A DNA stretch of 64,000 nt, from NCBI GenBank assembly GCA_964036155.1, contig OZ038422.1, forward strand, positions 868,001-932,000, read 5' to 3'. Every line of letters starts with the position of its first letter. Position 1 is the stretch's first letter. The notes below the pieces were generated by a model that was not told the origin of the DNA, did no database searches, and worked only from the letters and a program-made list of their open reading frames with translations. Source of the DNA: Diploscapter coronatus. Taxonomy: Eukaryota > Nematoda > Chromadorea > Rhabditida > Rhabditidae. The position numbers and the translations under genes are program-made. Positions 26,361 to 38,700 of the stretch are shown here, piece after piece.

Positions 26361-29300
26361 TTATGAAGCAGTCTGAGAGGAGCGTTGGATGTGGGTGGCG
26401 CGTTCCTGAAATAAAAGTTTTCGAAGAATATATTGTTCTCAGAAAATGCTTCCAAGAAAAATCCCAGAGAATAAAGCTTCCAAAAAATGTTCCCACCTCT
26501 CCTTCCTTGTTGTAGAGGATGGTCTGGACGTTGGCGCCGACGCCGAAAGAGTCGTCGTGATCGAAGACCAGACTTTCGGGTGGCAGGTGAGGTCCGGAGC
26601 CACGAGCGAAGATCTAAACCAGGCAATGCTTTTCGTTGTTTTTCAACTTTATTTGGCAACGTTGGAAACCACAAACCCTCAAACCATGTGAAATAGTGTG
26701 GGAAAGAAACCCGTGTCTTCCAATATCCTCTCCTAACCATACACTATTTCGTAATGGCTTTAGGGCGCTCATGGTTTCCAAATAGCCCTTTATTTTACTT
26801 TTTGCTTTTGCTTCTGCGCCTACCTTAACGCTCTTTCCGGATCTGAGGACGAAGTCGTGCGGGAAGGTGTAGACGATTTCTCGTTTTCCGTCGATCTTTC
26901 GCTTGAGTTTCCAGTCGCCTTAAAACCGATAAAATCAATATTTATTGATGTTCCACGATGAAACTACCGATAGGCTCTTCCTTGCTTCGGTGGGTGTTTT
27001 CGAGGATGATGAATTTGCCCTCGGGCGAGGTCTCGTGGATGGAGACGTTGCCCTTGGCGGAACGGGTGTAAGACACTCGGCTCGAGGTTTCTCCTTTGAC
27101 GACGCGCATCGTCTCTGAAATATCGCCGGTCAAAAGTTTGCTATTAATGACTAATTCTCCGTATTTGAAAAATTCTAGTAAAGAAGATTTGGCAAAGTGG
27201 TCCAGTTTCCTTAGCAATGAGGTTCAAAATGACTCTTTATATGGGATCTTTTCTCAATTCGAGATGTTCAAATTTCAATACATATATGTCAAAAATTGTT
27301 GTGGCAGAAAATAGCTATAAGAATTCACCACGCCCTTATTTATCGCTGCTTACTCTGACGGTTAACTACGGGCAATTGTCAATTCTCATCGAGTCATCAA
27401 TAATGCCTCTCATCAAAACGCACCGCTCGCACATTCTTCTTCATTTGCTGCAGACTTTTTTCGTCGATGCAATATATAGCAATAGTTTTGAGAAAACGTT
27501 CTCTTATCACCAGCAAATATAACCGCAATAACTTTGCCATATTTTCCAGAAAATATCAAAATCGATATTGCGCCAAACTCCCTCCATCCTACCAACAAAA
27601 ATATCACTCACGCGAATATCCAGACTGAATTACGTGCTGCTAGTTGTTATCTTTCAAAATGTATAATATTACAGTCAAAATCAATTTTCCTTGTGCTTGG
27701 CGCTTTATGCGAACCCATCAAATAATCGCTTTTACCAACCCGTATCGGCGACTTCGTTGATTCCAGTGGTCCTGACGACCTGCTCGACGAGTTGACGGAG
27801 TCCTGGGCCATTTCCTTCGCCCTCGAGCATCTTTCGATAGATCGCGATTTCCGCGTCCAAGGTCTAAAATTTTGTTATAGCTTTCAAAAAATTTATTCAA
27901 AGTTTTTACGGTCTTTTTTATCAGAAAATGAGTTGATATGTTTCATCAAAATCGATCGAACACTAAGAATTGGCATTTTCAATACGGTGCTAAGTTTGTA
28001 GTCGATCGTTTTACAAAATAAAAACTTGTTATGCTTCAAAGCATTTGATCCTAATTTAATTATGAAAATGTTCAATGTAACTTTAGTATAACTTCATTAT
28101 ATATACAAGAAAGACTGAGTTATAGAAAGTGAGGAAAACTCAAGAAAAATATGCTAATTTCTGTATCAGTTAAGATAGCTTGGTTAATAATAGAAGTACG
28201 GGGAAAATAAAGAAATGTCGAAAAATGGAAATTTTGGTCAGAAACTAGCATAAAAGGTATTTTTAGTTTAAAAACTATCATCGGATTTACCTGTTTGGTG
28301 TCCAGCAGCATCTGCAACTCGACCATGAGTGCCTGACACTCCTCGCGGAGTTTGCGGATCTGCGCGTCCTTGTCGTTGAGCGCCGCCTCGTAGGAGCGCT
28401 GATCGTCTTCCAGCTGGTAGTTCAGCTCTTGGATCTGCTTCTCCAGCATCGCGTTCTGGAATGCGTGGATTTGAAAATTATGCCTCAAAATACATCAAGT
28501 CTAGTTCATGATTTTTCGAATCAAGCCATTCATCGTCGTATATTCTCTGAACTAACTAACCCTTCCTTCCAAATCTGCCAACTTTCCTCTCAAGTCCGTA
28601 AGCTGGGTCTTGAGTCTCTTCATCTCGTCCTTGGCGTAGCCCTGTTCCATGTTCTGTCTGGCCGAGGTCGTCTGGATCTCTTGGACTCTCATCTTGTACC
28701 AGGATTCCAGATCATTCCTGAAAATAAACCGTCAAAATTAGCATTTTTTCAACTTGTACCTATTAGCATTCATCATCTGGTCGTATTCGTTACGGATGTC
28801 TCTGATGGCGTTGGCAAGCTCGTTCTTGAAATACTCTCGGTTCTCGTTCGTAGTGTCTCTCGCTGCTAAGGCTTGGAGTTCTTTGATCTCCTAAACTTAA
28901 AAATTAATATCGATAATAATAATAAGGAAGCGTCTTTTTTCTCTTCCACACTTATCCTATGATGGCTTAGTTCATAGTTGGTGGCTTTTTGGTGGAAAAT
29001 AGTATGGCTCAGACATAAAACGCTCACAAGCTATGAGCCCGCGAACCGCGCCAACTATCAACTAAGTCTCCCATGATTTCTTTCGAAACCCATATTTAGG
29101 CATTTCGTTCCAACCTGATCATGGACTCTCTTGATGAAGTCGATTTCCTCCAACAGGGTGGTCACCTGGTTCTGGTAGTCGATTCTGTTCAGGGTCTCCT
29201 GATCCAATTCCTAAATCCTTGGTCTTAATCTTCACGTTTCAAGTTTTTTCCGTTACAGTTTTGCATCTCTGCAACTCCGCTTGGAGTCTCATGTTCTCCT

Positions 29301-30800
29301 TTTTCAGACGAGTGATTTCCTCTTCGAGAAGAGCGATGCGTCTTTTGAGGAGGTTGATTTCGGCCTCGAGGTTCGAAAGTTTGACGAGCAACTCGTCGAT
29401 CTTCAGGCGATCGTCCGCGCGGCCGCGGGTCGCTTCTTCGAACCTTAATTTTTTTTTAAATCAAATTTTATCTACTACATTGCAAATTTGAATATGAAAT
29501 ATTTGATGAGACGTTTTTAAAAATATATCATTCTATTTTTAAGATACTTTCCACGATAGAATCTGTGTTGTTGGTGTCCAAATTTGGAAGATCAAAATGA
29601 GAGGGGGAAGCGATTTTAGCGCCAGTCTCTTTCTCTTTTTCGCGCGTTCTTTCTCGATTTTTCAATCACTAAAAATAATCGTGCACTACTTTGCACGCCT
29701 CCCAGATTTGGGCATCAATGATAACAGCATATGATTTGAGTTACTAGTTTATATGGAATATTTTAAAACGTCGGAAAATCATACTTTCTTCGAATCTCAT
29801 TCAACTCCTCCTGGAGCTTTCTCAGCTCGCGCTCCAAACCCTCCTTATCACGTCCGGTGTCGGACACGACCTAAAAATGCATGATTTACCCCTTCCTTCC
29901 TAGGGATTTAAATCGGACGGGACCTTCTTAGCGGTGGTCAGCTCGGTTTCGTAGATGATCTTGATAGAGCTGGTGTCCTTGCCGGCACGCCCTTGGAGCA
30001 TCTTCAAATCCGCCTCGAGCTTGCGGTTCTGAGCTTCGAGAAAGCGAACCTAAAAATTGTTATAATTTCTTAAAAATTCAAATTTGTGTGTCATTTACTT
30101 CATCTCAAGCTATCGATCGTTGACAATACGTTTGATGGTTTTTCCAAATGTCATTTCGTTTTTAATAAATTTTGACTCCTCCTTGGGCTTGAAATCAAAA
30201 TAATGCAAAAACTGTTTTTAATCCCATCAACATTTTTATGGTCTAATTGATAGGTGACCTTCTCGATGTAGGATGCGAGTTTGTCGTTGAGATCGGACAT
30301 TTCCTTCTTCTCGCGCTCCCTCGCGTCTCTGATTGCAGATGCAGTACTTCCTCCATAGGGCGAAAGACCGCTAGCAACAGACGAAGACGACATTTCGGTC
30401 ACGATTTTCAGCACGCGGTTGCCGGAGCCTGAACGTATATCATGGTTTAACAAAAGACGAAAACTTGCATAAAATCTAATATAGGATTATTAGAAACTAG
30501 TATTATGCATTAATCAGTTGGTATTTATTCGAAACTCATCTTAAAATGATTTGATAGAAACAAACTGCGTCAATTTGTATACGATTTGCATATGTAAGTT
30601 TCAGCAAATCTAATGATATAGCATAAAGAGAAATTACTCAGTGATGGCATCGAAAGGTACTTAAATTAAAAATGATCAAATTGACGAAATTTAATATTTT
30701 TCTTACCTGGAGTCGAATAGTTGGTGGTCGTGGTATTGACCTGCCGGTTGAAGGCCGGGCGCGAAGAGATGGAGCTGCGATATTCGCTCGATTCGGACAT
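26361..30800 (-). CDS. Cytoplasmic intermediate filament protein with lamin-type tail
   Basis: Structural filament protein of 579 residues, the usual size for nematode IFA/IFB proteins. Fourteen exons: 30800-30707, 30428-30259, 30049-29924, 29870-29785, 29443-29257, 29210-29115, 28890-28760, 28717-28561, 28455-28291, 27863-27740, 27114-26968, 26918-26824, 26613-26497 and 26405-26361. A Ser/Thr-rich head ([20 protein letters not shown]) precedes a coiled-coil rod. The rod starts at the helix initiation motif [19 protein letters not shown] and ends at [13 protein letters not shown]. The tail contains a lamin tail domain (immunoglobulin fold) from [20 protein letters not shown] through [10 protein letters not shown] to [14 protein letters not shown]. 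The head resembles the IFA group (ifa-1 to ifa-4) more than IFB, but I do not assign a member. Such proteins build epidermal or intestinal filaments in worms. Introns carry elements of families A, C and L. Confidence 0.93.
26656..26787. mobile_element. Foldback MITE, family A
   Basis: GGCAACGTTGGAAACCACAA ... GCGCTCATGGTTTCCAAATA, inside an intron of the intermediate filament gene's tail region. Confidence 0.75.
28957..29078. mobile_element. Foldback element, family L
   Basis: Terminal repeats ATGATGGCTTAGTTCATAGT and CCAACTATCAACTAAGTC; includes GGAAAATAGTATGG. Intron of the intermediate filament gene. Confidence 0.65.
29566..29724. mobile_element. Foldback MITE, family C
   Basis: GTGTTGTTGGTGTCCAAATT ... 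CCAGATTTGGGCATCAATGA. Intron 4 of the intermediate filament gene. Confidence 0.75.
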
Positions 30801-32760
30801 CGTTCGAGGTTCTGAAAATATTACCGATAATTCGATAAGAAAACTGAAAATCTATCCTTTATCAGAAGAAAGATATCGAACTAGATGAATAGTGATTTTA
30901 CACTGATTTAGTGACGAATGTGGATTCATACAAGCCAGAGTATCAATTTCAAAATGATTCTCGGTAATTTCAAAACGAATTTCAATAAATTTGGACAATT
31001 TGGACAAATTGCAAAGAAATAACGCCACTGCCTCGCAGTAAACAAGCAAAAACTGAGAAAAGTTGTTCGAAACGATAAAATCAAAATAATCGCGAAATGT
31101 TAATTGCCTCCGAAAAAGGCTAGATGGTTGAAAATGGGGGAGAAGAGGGGGTGTTTTGCCCTATCGGCTACCGGGAAGGCGACTGAAGAGTGACAGCGCC
31201 CATCTTATTTGTCTGATTTCTTCTTCCCTCTCAAAATTCAACAATATCTCCTCCAGGTTAGAGAAAATGGAATAAATGAATCAGAATCACTAGGCGTGGT
31301 CTTCTCAGCCAGCCTACTATTTCTCAATCGCATCTTTGGATCTCTTGAAATTCAACGATATTTCCCTATCACTGTAACCAGACCCATTAAACGGAAAGTT
31401 AGCAGCGCAAGGACATTTCGGGAAAATAGTACGGATTTCGCGAGAGAGTGAAGAGAAATTAGAATAGAATTTCTGAGAGATACACCCATTCTCGCTCGTC
31501 AGTTGGAAGAGGAATCAGAATGAATCAGTCAAAGATATTTGAATACACACCCAATCTAAAAAATGCTTTGTCATAAATAGGAAAATGGTGCTAATAAATA
31601 ATCATTGGAAAAGTAGGCTGGAATGATAGATGCTTAACTTAAAATTGAGCATGAAATTTTCGATTATATTGAATTTTTTTCAAATTTTATATTCTTTTAT
31701 CAAATTAGAGAAAGTTTGAACAATTAGAGATTTTTAATTTGAAACCAAAAACGAGCCAATTGGATGATCACATTTATTCGCGATCTTTTGCCTGGATAAA
31801 GTCAGATTTACGGAATTTCGCAAATTTTTCTACGTATTTTTGGCATCTTACAGTGATCAGTCCTATAATATAAAGTCAAAAGTCGCTCAAAGAATTAAAG
31901 ATTTTCGCAATTTTCATCTCTACTATATTATGGATATAATGAGTAAATCGTTACTAAATTAGGTCATGAAATGCTCTAACTTGAAATAGGATGACAAAAA
32001 TAACTGGACTTCCAAAAATTCTAATGGAATAACTCAATGTTGATAAATTAGTCGAACACGCATGATGACCTTGTTCCGATTCGAAGAGATTTGGATACGC
32101 AATTTCGAGAAACAAATAAATGATATCGATTGATTACGTTCAAAGTAGCTAAAATAATTAAATGTCGTTATATCACCAATTTACGCAATTGCTTATATGA
32201 TTCTGTCACGAATGAAATTTGCAACATATTAGCATAAACATAAAATTGATTGCCTGAAGGTGAAACTGCGATGATTCATAAAAATCGTGGATTCATGGAT
32301 TCAAGCATATATTTCTTTCAATTTTTGCAAGAATCAAATTCAAACTACTCATCCACTCGACTAGATGACGGTCGACTAGTCTTTGTTTGATTTCAGAATT
32401 ATAGGAACACGTCCCTCGGGCGCGTTAAGCTTTCCTCTTTATTTCCAGATCATTTTTGGAATCGTGAAATATCGATTTTCCTTCAATAATAATTTTATTT
32501 TTTATTGATTTTTGAAAGCGATTTTTTTCTTCTATTTGTCAATCATCGTTTATATTATCTGTTTACCGAGAAATATTGGCACTGCTCATTGTCTTGCAAA
32601 AGCAACAGTTAACCAGTCTCATTACCAAACTCACTTTGACTCTTTCATTCAAAAATCCTTACTAATTCTCCACGTGCACGATTTTTGTCTTCGAATTTTC
32701 AAGAATATTGATTTTTCAGGACACAAAGATCGTCCCTTATGAATTTTCATCTTCTTTAAA
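30801..32760. other. Divergent intergenic region
   Basis: Separates the start of the intermediate filament gene (-) from the start of the potassium channel (+), so it should contain both promoters. AT-rich; no exon recognised. A TTTTTCAG acceptor at 32712-32719, 41 nt before the channel ATG, may be a 5' UTR or trans-splice site; an in-frame TGA at 32740 closes the frame above that ATG. Confidence 0.5.
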
Positions 32761-35700
32761 ATGCGTAGGAATGCGGTACGGCGAAATCGCACGGTTCTTG
32801 ATGAAGAGCAGACTAAAGACGCTGTGAAGGTCCGGATTTTAGGGCAGCGACAATATTTGAATTTACGGCTAAATCTAGGTTCTGCAAAAGTATGCTCAAC
32901 AGAAGTATCGGAACTCCGTACTTGTATCCACTAATGATCTAGAGGCGGTTTCAGAGAATCTGTCTCCGATTTTGGGCAGGCGATTATCTACTAGTAGGTG
33001 AGAACATTACTCGAATAGGCGGGTTTTCAATCACAGAATTTTCAAAATTCATTACTTTCTAGCAGACCCAGAGAGCACTTTCGTCAGACGAAAATAAGCC
33101 ATAGGGGGTAGGGCGCAAGGGCTTTCTGACGATCGTTCTCCGTAGGTCTGCTCTCTAGTCTTTTTAGTGATCAGCGAATTGTCAAAATTCGGAGCCTGTA
33201 TAGCGATTTAAATTTTGATCTTCAGACAACAAACTACCGACCGACATTCAACATTATTCACTTCAAAACCTTCTCCGATCTCAGATCGACCCCCATTATC
33301 TCCGGCATGCACTGCTGATTTTATCACTGACCATAGCGTCAGAGAAGAAATCAAGTAAAAAATCGTTCATTTTTATAAAATGCAGTGCTCAGATCCAGGA
33401 AACTCTTGAAATCGCCCGAAACCTTCGCTATAGGAACCTTCTTCTCGCTGGAAGGTTCCTATAGGAAGGGAGCGTCCAAGAGTTTCCCGGATCCGGAGGC
33501 ACAAAATATTCTTCAGAAGGGAACAGAAAGAGACGTGGTGCGCCTATTTTCTCAGGATCTCCAAGTACTTCTATTATTATTTAGGTTGGTAAACGTGATT
33601 TGCATGTTTCATAGGCTGGTTTTAGGACTAAAATATCTGCTGATGACATGGATCATTCTTGGGTACGGTCTTCTTGGAGGCTATCTCTTCATGATTGTCG
33701 AACTGCCAAACGAAAAGCAAGAGGAGTCTCAATTACAGGAGGCACGTAAGTTTTAGTGAGACTAAAATTTGGTGAAAACTCAATTTTTAAAGTGATGTAT
33801 TCATTACATAGCCTTATATATGAATTTCACCATCGACAGATGACCAAATCAGGATGAAACTGCGGTCTGCTGTCCCTAGAGATAATCATTACAAATATTA
33901 TAAGATAAAGATTCGATTCAATTATAAAAAATACTCGAGATAATTAATTTTAAAAACTGCTGATGATACTAATATCACCTAGTTTGTAAGGCACTAGGAG
34001 AGGGATATAATTCCTCTGATGTAGCTAAGAATATTCAAAACTATTTACGCAAACACATTATACATTCAGTTTTACCCGTAATATCGCTGATTGGAGAGCA
34101 AAGTCGATATTCACATGCACAGCAATTAGAAATCGAATTTGGAGGAGCGAAATAGAGAGTCGCGTCGAAGAGAAACGAGACGAATAGTGTGTAACTTTTG
34201 AATATCGACGCGTTCTCTCCTAGCCAATAACACTTGGAGACTCTAATCACGGCTGATGATTTTTCATGAATAGTAGCCGTTAAATTCATGACACCCATCA
34301 GTTCGAACCTTTCGTATAAAAATTTACCAAAAATAATTTCCTGTACACAAAGTAAATAGGCAAAAAGAAGTCGTTCCCCCACTAGGTCTCGAACCTAGGA
34401 CCTTCGCGTTATTAGCACGACGCTCTAACCAACTGAGCTATGAGGGATTGGTGAGGGGGTCAGAGAAAGGGTACAGGAAACTCCCCCTCCTTTTCTCCTT
34501 GCTAATATAGAAGATCAAACAGACATGTCACTTTCAGGCCTGGTATAAGCATAACATCATGAGTTATCTCTACCATGTTTCAAACCGTTATTTCTTATCA
34601 CTAGACGAGAATTGAGAAACTCGTCATCAGGCCCAGGGCTGTCCCGAAACAAAATTGATAGAAACAGAAACGGCCCGTATATGGAAAATATAAGTTAAAA
34701 ATAATTTTTAAAAATCTACATAACATTCAATAATATACAGAAAATTCGGTCGTTTTCGTGATTCTAGATATTCAGTCGTTTCTGCTCGTTTTTGTCATTT
34801 GCTGTTTTTTGTGGATAGAAATGGACAGAAACGACCTGAACATCTCGAACCACGGAAATCAAATCCGGATTTTTTTCTCTTATATGCCGAATTTTCTGTA
34901 TATTGTTGAAGATTATGTAAGATTTAAAAAAAAAAAATAACTTTTAGCTTATATTTTCCATATATGGACCGTTTCTGTTGCTATCAATTTTGTTTCTGGA
35001 CAGCCCTGATCTGGCCTGAAAGTGGCATGTTTACGGTCGAACCTTGCATATCAAAACTCATCTATCTAAAACAGACTTGGGACTTTTGTTGAAATTTGGC
35101 CGCCGCACCGCAGTTGCGGTGGAAAAGTCCAAAGTCTGATCCAAAATTTGTCAAAAATTATTTCTTGTGCACAAATGATTCGTTAAAAAAGGCAAAAAGA
35201 AGTCGTTCCCCCACTAGGTCTCGAACCTAGGACCTTCGCGTTATTAGCACGACGCTCTAACCAACTGAGCTATGAGGGATTGGTGAGAGGGTAGGGGAAG
35301 GGGTAGATGAAGCTCCCTCCCTCTTTCCCCGTGATAATATTAGACAATCGAGTCTTTCATATCAAAATTCATCTATCGAAAAGTGCCCAAAATCATCGCT
35401 TGTGCACAATAATTAAGGTGCAAAATAAATCATTCCCCCACTAGGTCTCGAACCTAGGACCTTCGCGTTATTAGCACGACGCTCTAACCAACTGAGCTAT
35501 GAGGGATTGGCAGGAGGGCGGGCGAAAGGGTATAGGAAACTCCCTCTCCCTTCCCCCTTGCTAATATTAGACGATGAGAGAGAAGAGAAACAGCTCGTAG
35601 TATTGATTCACAGGGTTTGATGGGAGTAAGGAGAGAGGAAAAACGTGTGCAAGATTGTGAAAATAGACCATATGAAAAAGAAAAAGAAGAGCCTGAAACT

Positions 35701-38700
35701 GAAAGAAAAGGGAAATAAGTTTTCAAAGATAATTTTAAAAAATATATATTTTTTAGACTACTTTTAAATATAAAATTGTGAAGTAGCTCACCAAAAATAA
35801 GCTGAAAAATGAAAGATAACTTTTAAAGTTCGATTTTTAAAAATAAATTAATTTTAAAAATTTAGATAACCAAATTAGCGGCCTCAAAATATGCGACGAT
35901 TTTATCGAAACAAATAGTTGAACACAATTGTTCTTATTCGGTATTCTTCAAAAGTTGAAAAAAGAAAAGTTTTACATTTAGAAAGAATATCATCGAGAAA
36001 AATGCGATAAGGTTATCACTGAAACATTGAGAATGTTTCACAATGAATTAGCAAACGATGTTAATGCACCTTGGAAATGGAATTATTGGAACGCGGTATT
36101 CTATGCAGCGACAATATTTACTACAATCGGTAAAAATGATTCCTAGAAACTGAATTTCTTGAGCTTCTCACAATCTCCCCGTTGTCCATACTCTCGCCTC
36201 TGCTGACCAAGCGTAGAACGAAAAAACGCGAGTATACCCTCGTGGTAGTGGATAAAGAGTTCGATTTTTGTCCTTTATTGACTGATAATCTAGAGATTTC
36301 TAATTGAGAGGGCGTAGAGGCTCGAAAAAGTACAAGTTTCTAGGAAAACCAGGATAAGAATAGAACATTTTATTCTTTTAAATCATAGGCTAAAATTTAT
36401 TCGTCGAAATCGATATTGGAATATCGGAGTTATCATTGATTTTTCTCTGAAACATACCATATCTTGATTTGCAAATTGCAATACATTACCTTTAAGAAGG
36501 GCGATTTTATTCCATTTTTGAAATTTATATTTCTCTTAGGTTATGGAAATTTGACCTGTAAAACCACATATGGTCGGCTGATAACCATAGTCTATGGTAC
36601 GATAGGCATCCCTTTGATGTTATTGGCCCTGAAAATCATCGGTGAAGGCATCTTGATCTACTTTCAGAAGGCATGGAACAATTTTAAGAGGTAAAAATTG
36701 ATGGACTTTCATTAAAAATCTATCAAAACTCAGAAAAATGCGCCATTTCAAGCGATGTTGGGTTAGGTCTTGGAAAATGCGTAGGACTAATACTATAGAA
36801 TCCGTTTCAACCATGGATATATTAACAGGGGAAAGGATTGAAGTCAGTAGAATTTTTTAGAAAAAATCCAAAAACTACTTGCTCCAGGAAGAACCAGAAC
36901 CCGACGTTATATTTTCCACCATACCTCTGACTTTAGTTCTACTCTTTGTGATTCTATTCATGATACTTTGCTCTATTATCGGTATTTTTCGTTATTTTAT
37001 CTTTTGAATATTTTTTCTTCCAGTCTCATTTTGGGAGCAATGGGACTATTTTACATCATTCTATTTCTTCTTCGTATCACTGAGCACGATTGGGTCAGTT
37101 TTCAGGTTTCCTTAAAATAAGTTTCACAATTTTAGATTTGGCGATATTATACCCCAGCATCCGAAATATGCATGTCGTGAGTTTTTGAATTTTTTTTGCA
37201 ATTTATATTTCAGTAAGTATTCTCCCGAATCGTTTTATTGAATTTATCCTGAAATATATGATTCTCTGAAGTAAGTCTTATAAATTCAGTGCTATTCGGA
37301 CTTTACTTCATCGGCTTAGCGTTATTTTCGATGGTTTACGCTATCCTTCAGGTAAGTCGTTATTTGTTATTGCATAAAATATGCTCGTTTTTCAGGAAAG
37401 AGTCGAAAATAAATACATGTGGGCACTAACCTTGATCGATCAGATGTATTCTGAGCCACAACAAACGTGCGAAGTTGAAGCTCCCCCAACCGTCGAGGCA
37501 AAAATTTTCCTGGATCAGTCGAAAGACGAAGATTTCGAGAAGCCTAAGAGATTGCTCTGTAAAATTTTCGTTTTCCACTCACCTAAAAATATTTTTTTCA
37601 GCCTACCAATTCGAGCCTCAGACTTCAGTCAGGTTTCGGAATCGATTTGCTTCCGAGTCCCAGGAAAGCGTTTCAGTCGACAGGCCTAGCAGTGAATATC
37701 GATTTTCTGGTGGGGCAAAATCAGGATTTACTGGAAAACTCTGAATTTTAGTGCTCCTAACTCCCGGAGAGACTCCCAAGCCTCTTCCTCCAGCCTTGGG
37801 AGCCCTGATGGCGTTTCGCTCATCTCTGAAGAACAAGCAGCTAGTTCGATCTGATTCTTCCCTCAGCAAACTGACGCAGAGGTTCCCTTCATTGAACTTC
37901 CGCTGATTCCAAAGTTAATTCTTTCAGCTCTAAGAGGGAATTCGGAAATACTCCTTCTGTAAGCGAAAATCTGACTCCGAACGAGATGAGTTTGAGGTTC
38001 AAGCGTTCTTTTCCGGATTTTTTGAAAAAAAACGACTTCAGCGCTCCTCCACCTTGGAACATTTTGGACGCTTCTCTAGCTTCTCCAGCCCTAACTACTC
38101 TTGGATCAGCTCAAGGTGCAGCTTCCACTCCAAGTTTAGGTTTGATCTCATTTTATCGACCCCTTATATTCCACACCTACTTTTTTCTTTTCCCCTACCT
38201 CCCTCTCCTACTCTCTCCCCAAAAAGCGGGCGTGGAATGCGAAAGGTCATTTTTATGAGAATTAATACAAAATCAGTAAACAAAAATTATCCAGGGTTAT
38301 CTATAAATTATAGCGACACCAATTCGACAAATTTTAAAATCTTTTGAAAGAAAGTTTGTAAGTTTTTCATACAAAAACTGCTGATGCCTAGACTAAAATA
38401 TTCATTTTCTCAGAATCAATCAAAAATGTGAATGAAAATAGATCATTTGGTCAAAATTCAGCAACACAAAATGAAAAGGTGCCGCTATAATTATGGATTA
38501 CTCTGTAAATACTTTAATTGTGGCCTACTTTGTTAAATTTTTAGAAACTACTTTTATCAATTGGGTACTTTTCGAATTTTTGAATCCCCGATTTTTAGTT
38601 GGCCGATTAGCGCCGTTATCTGTGATTGCTGAAGTCAGTGATGAGGATTCCCTTCTGACGAAGCATAGTTCGAAGCGAAAGGTTGATGTTTCCTTGATTT

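Noticed and set aside
37177..37289. A possible extra exon in the potassium channel after KYAC (TTTCAG followed by an open frame)
   Set aside because: It runs into TGA, and joining the neighbouring exons directly gives an M4 of exactly the expected spacing.
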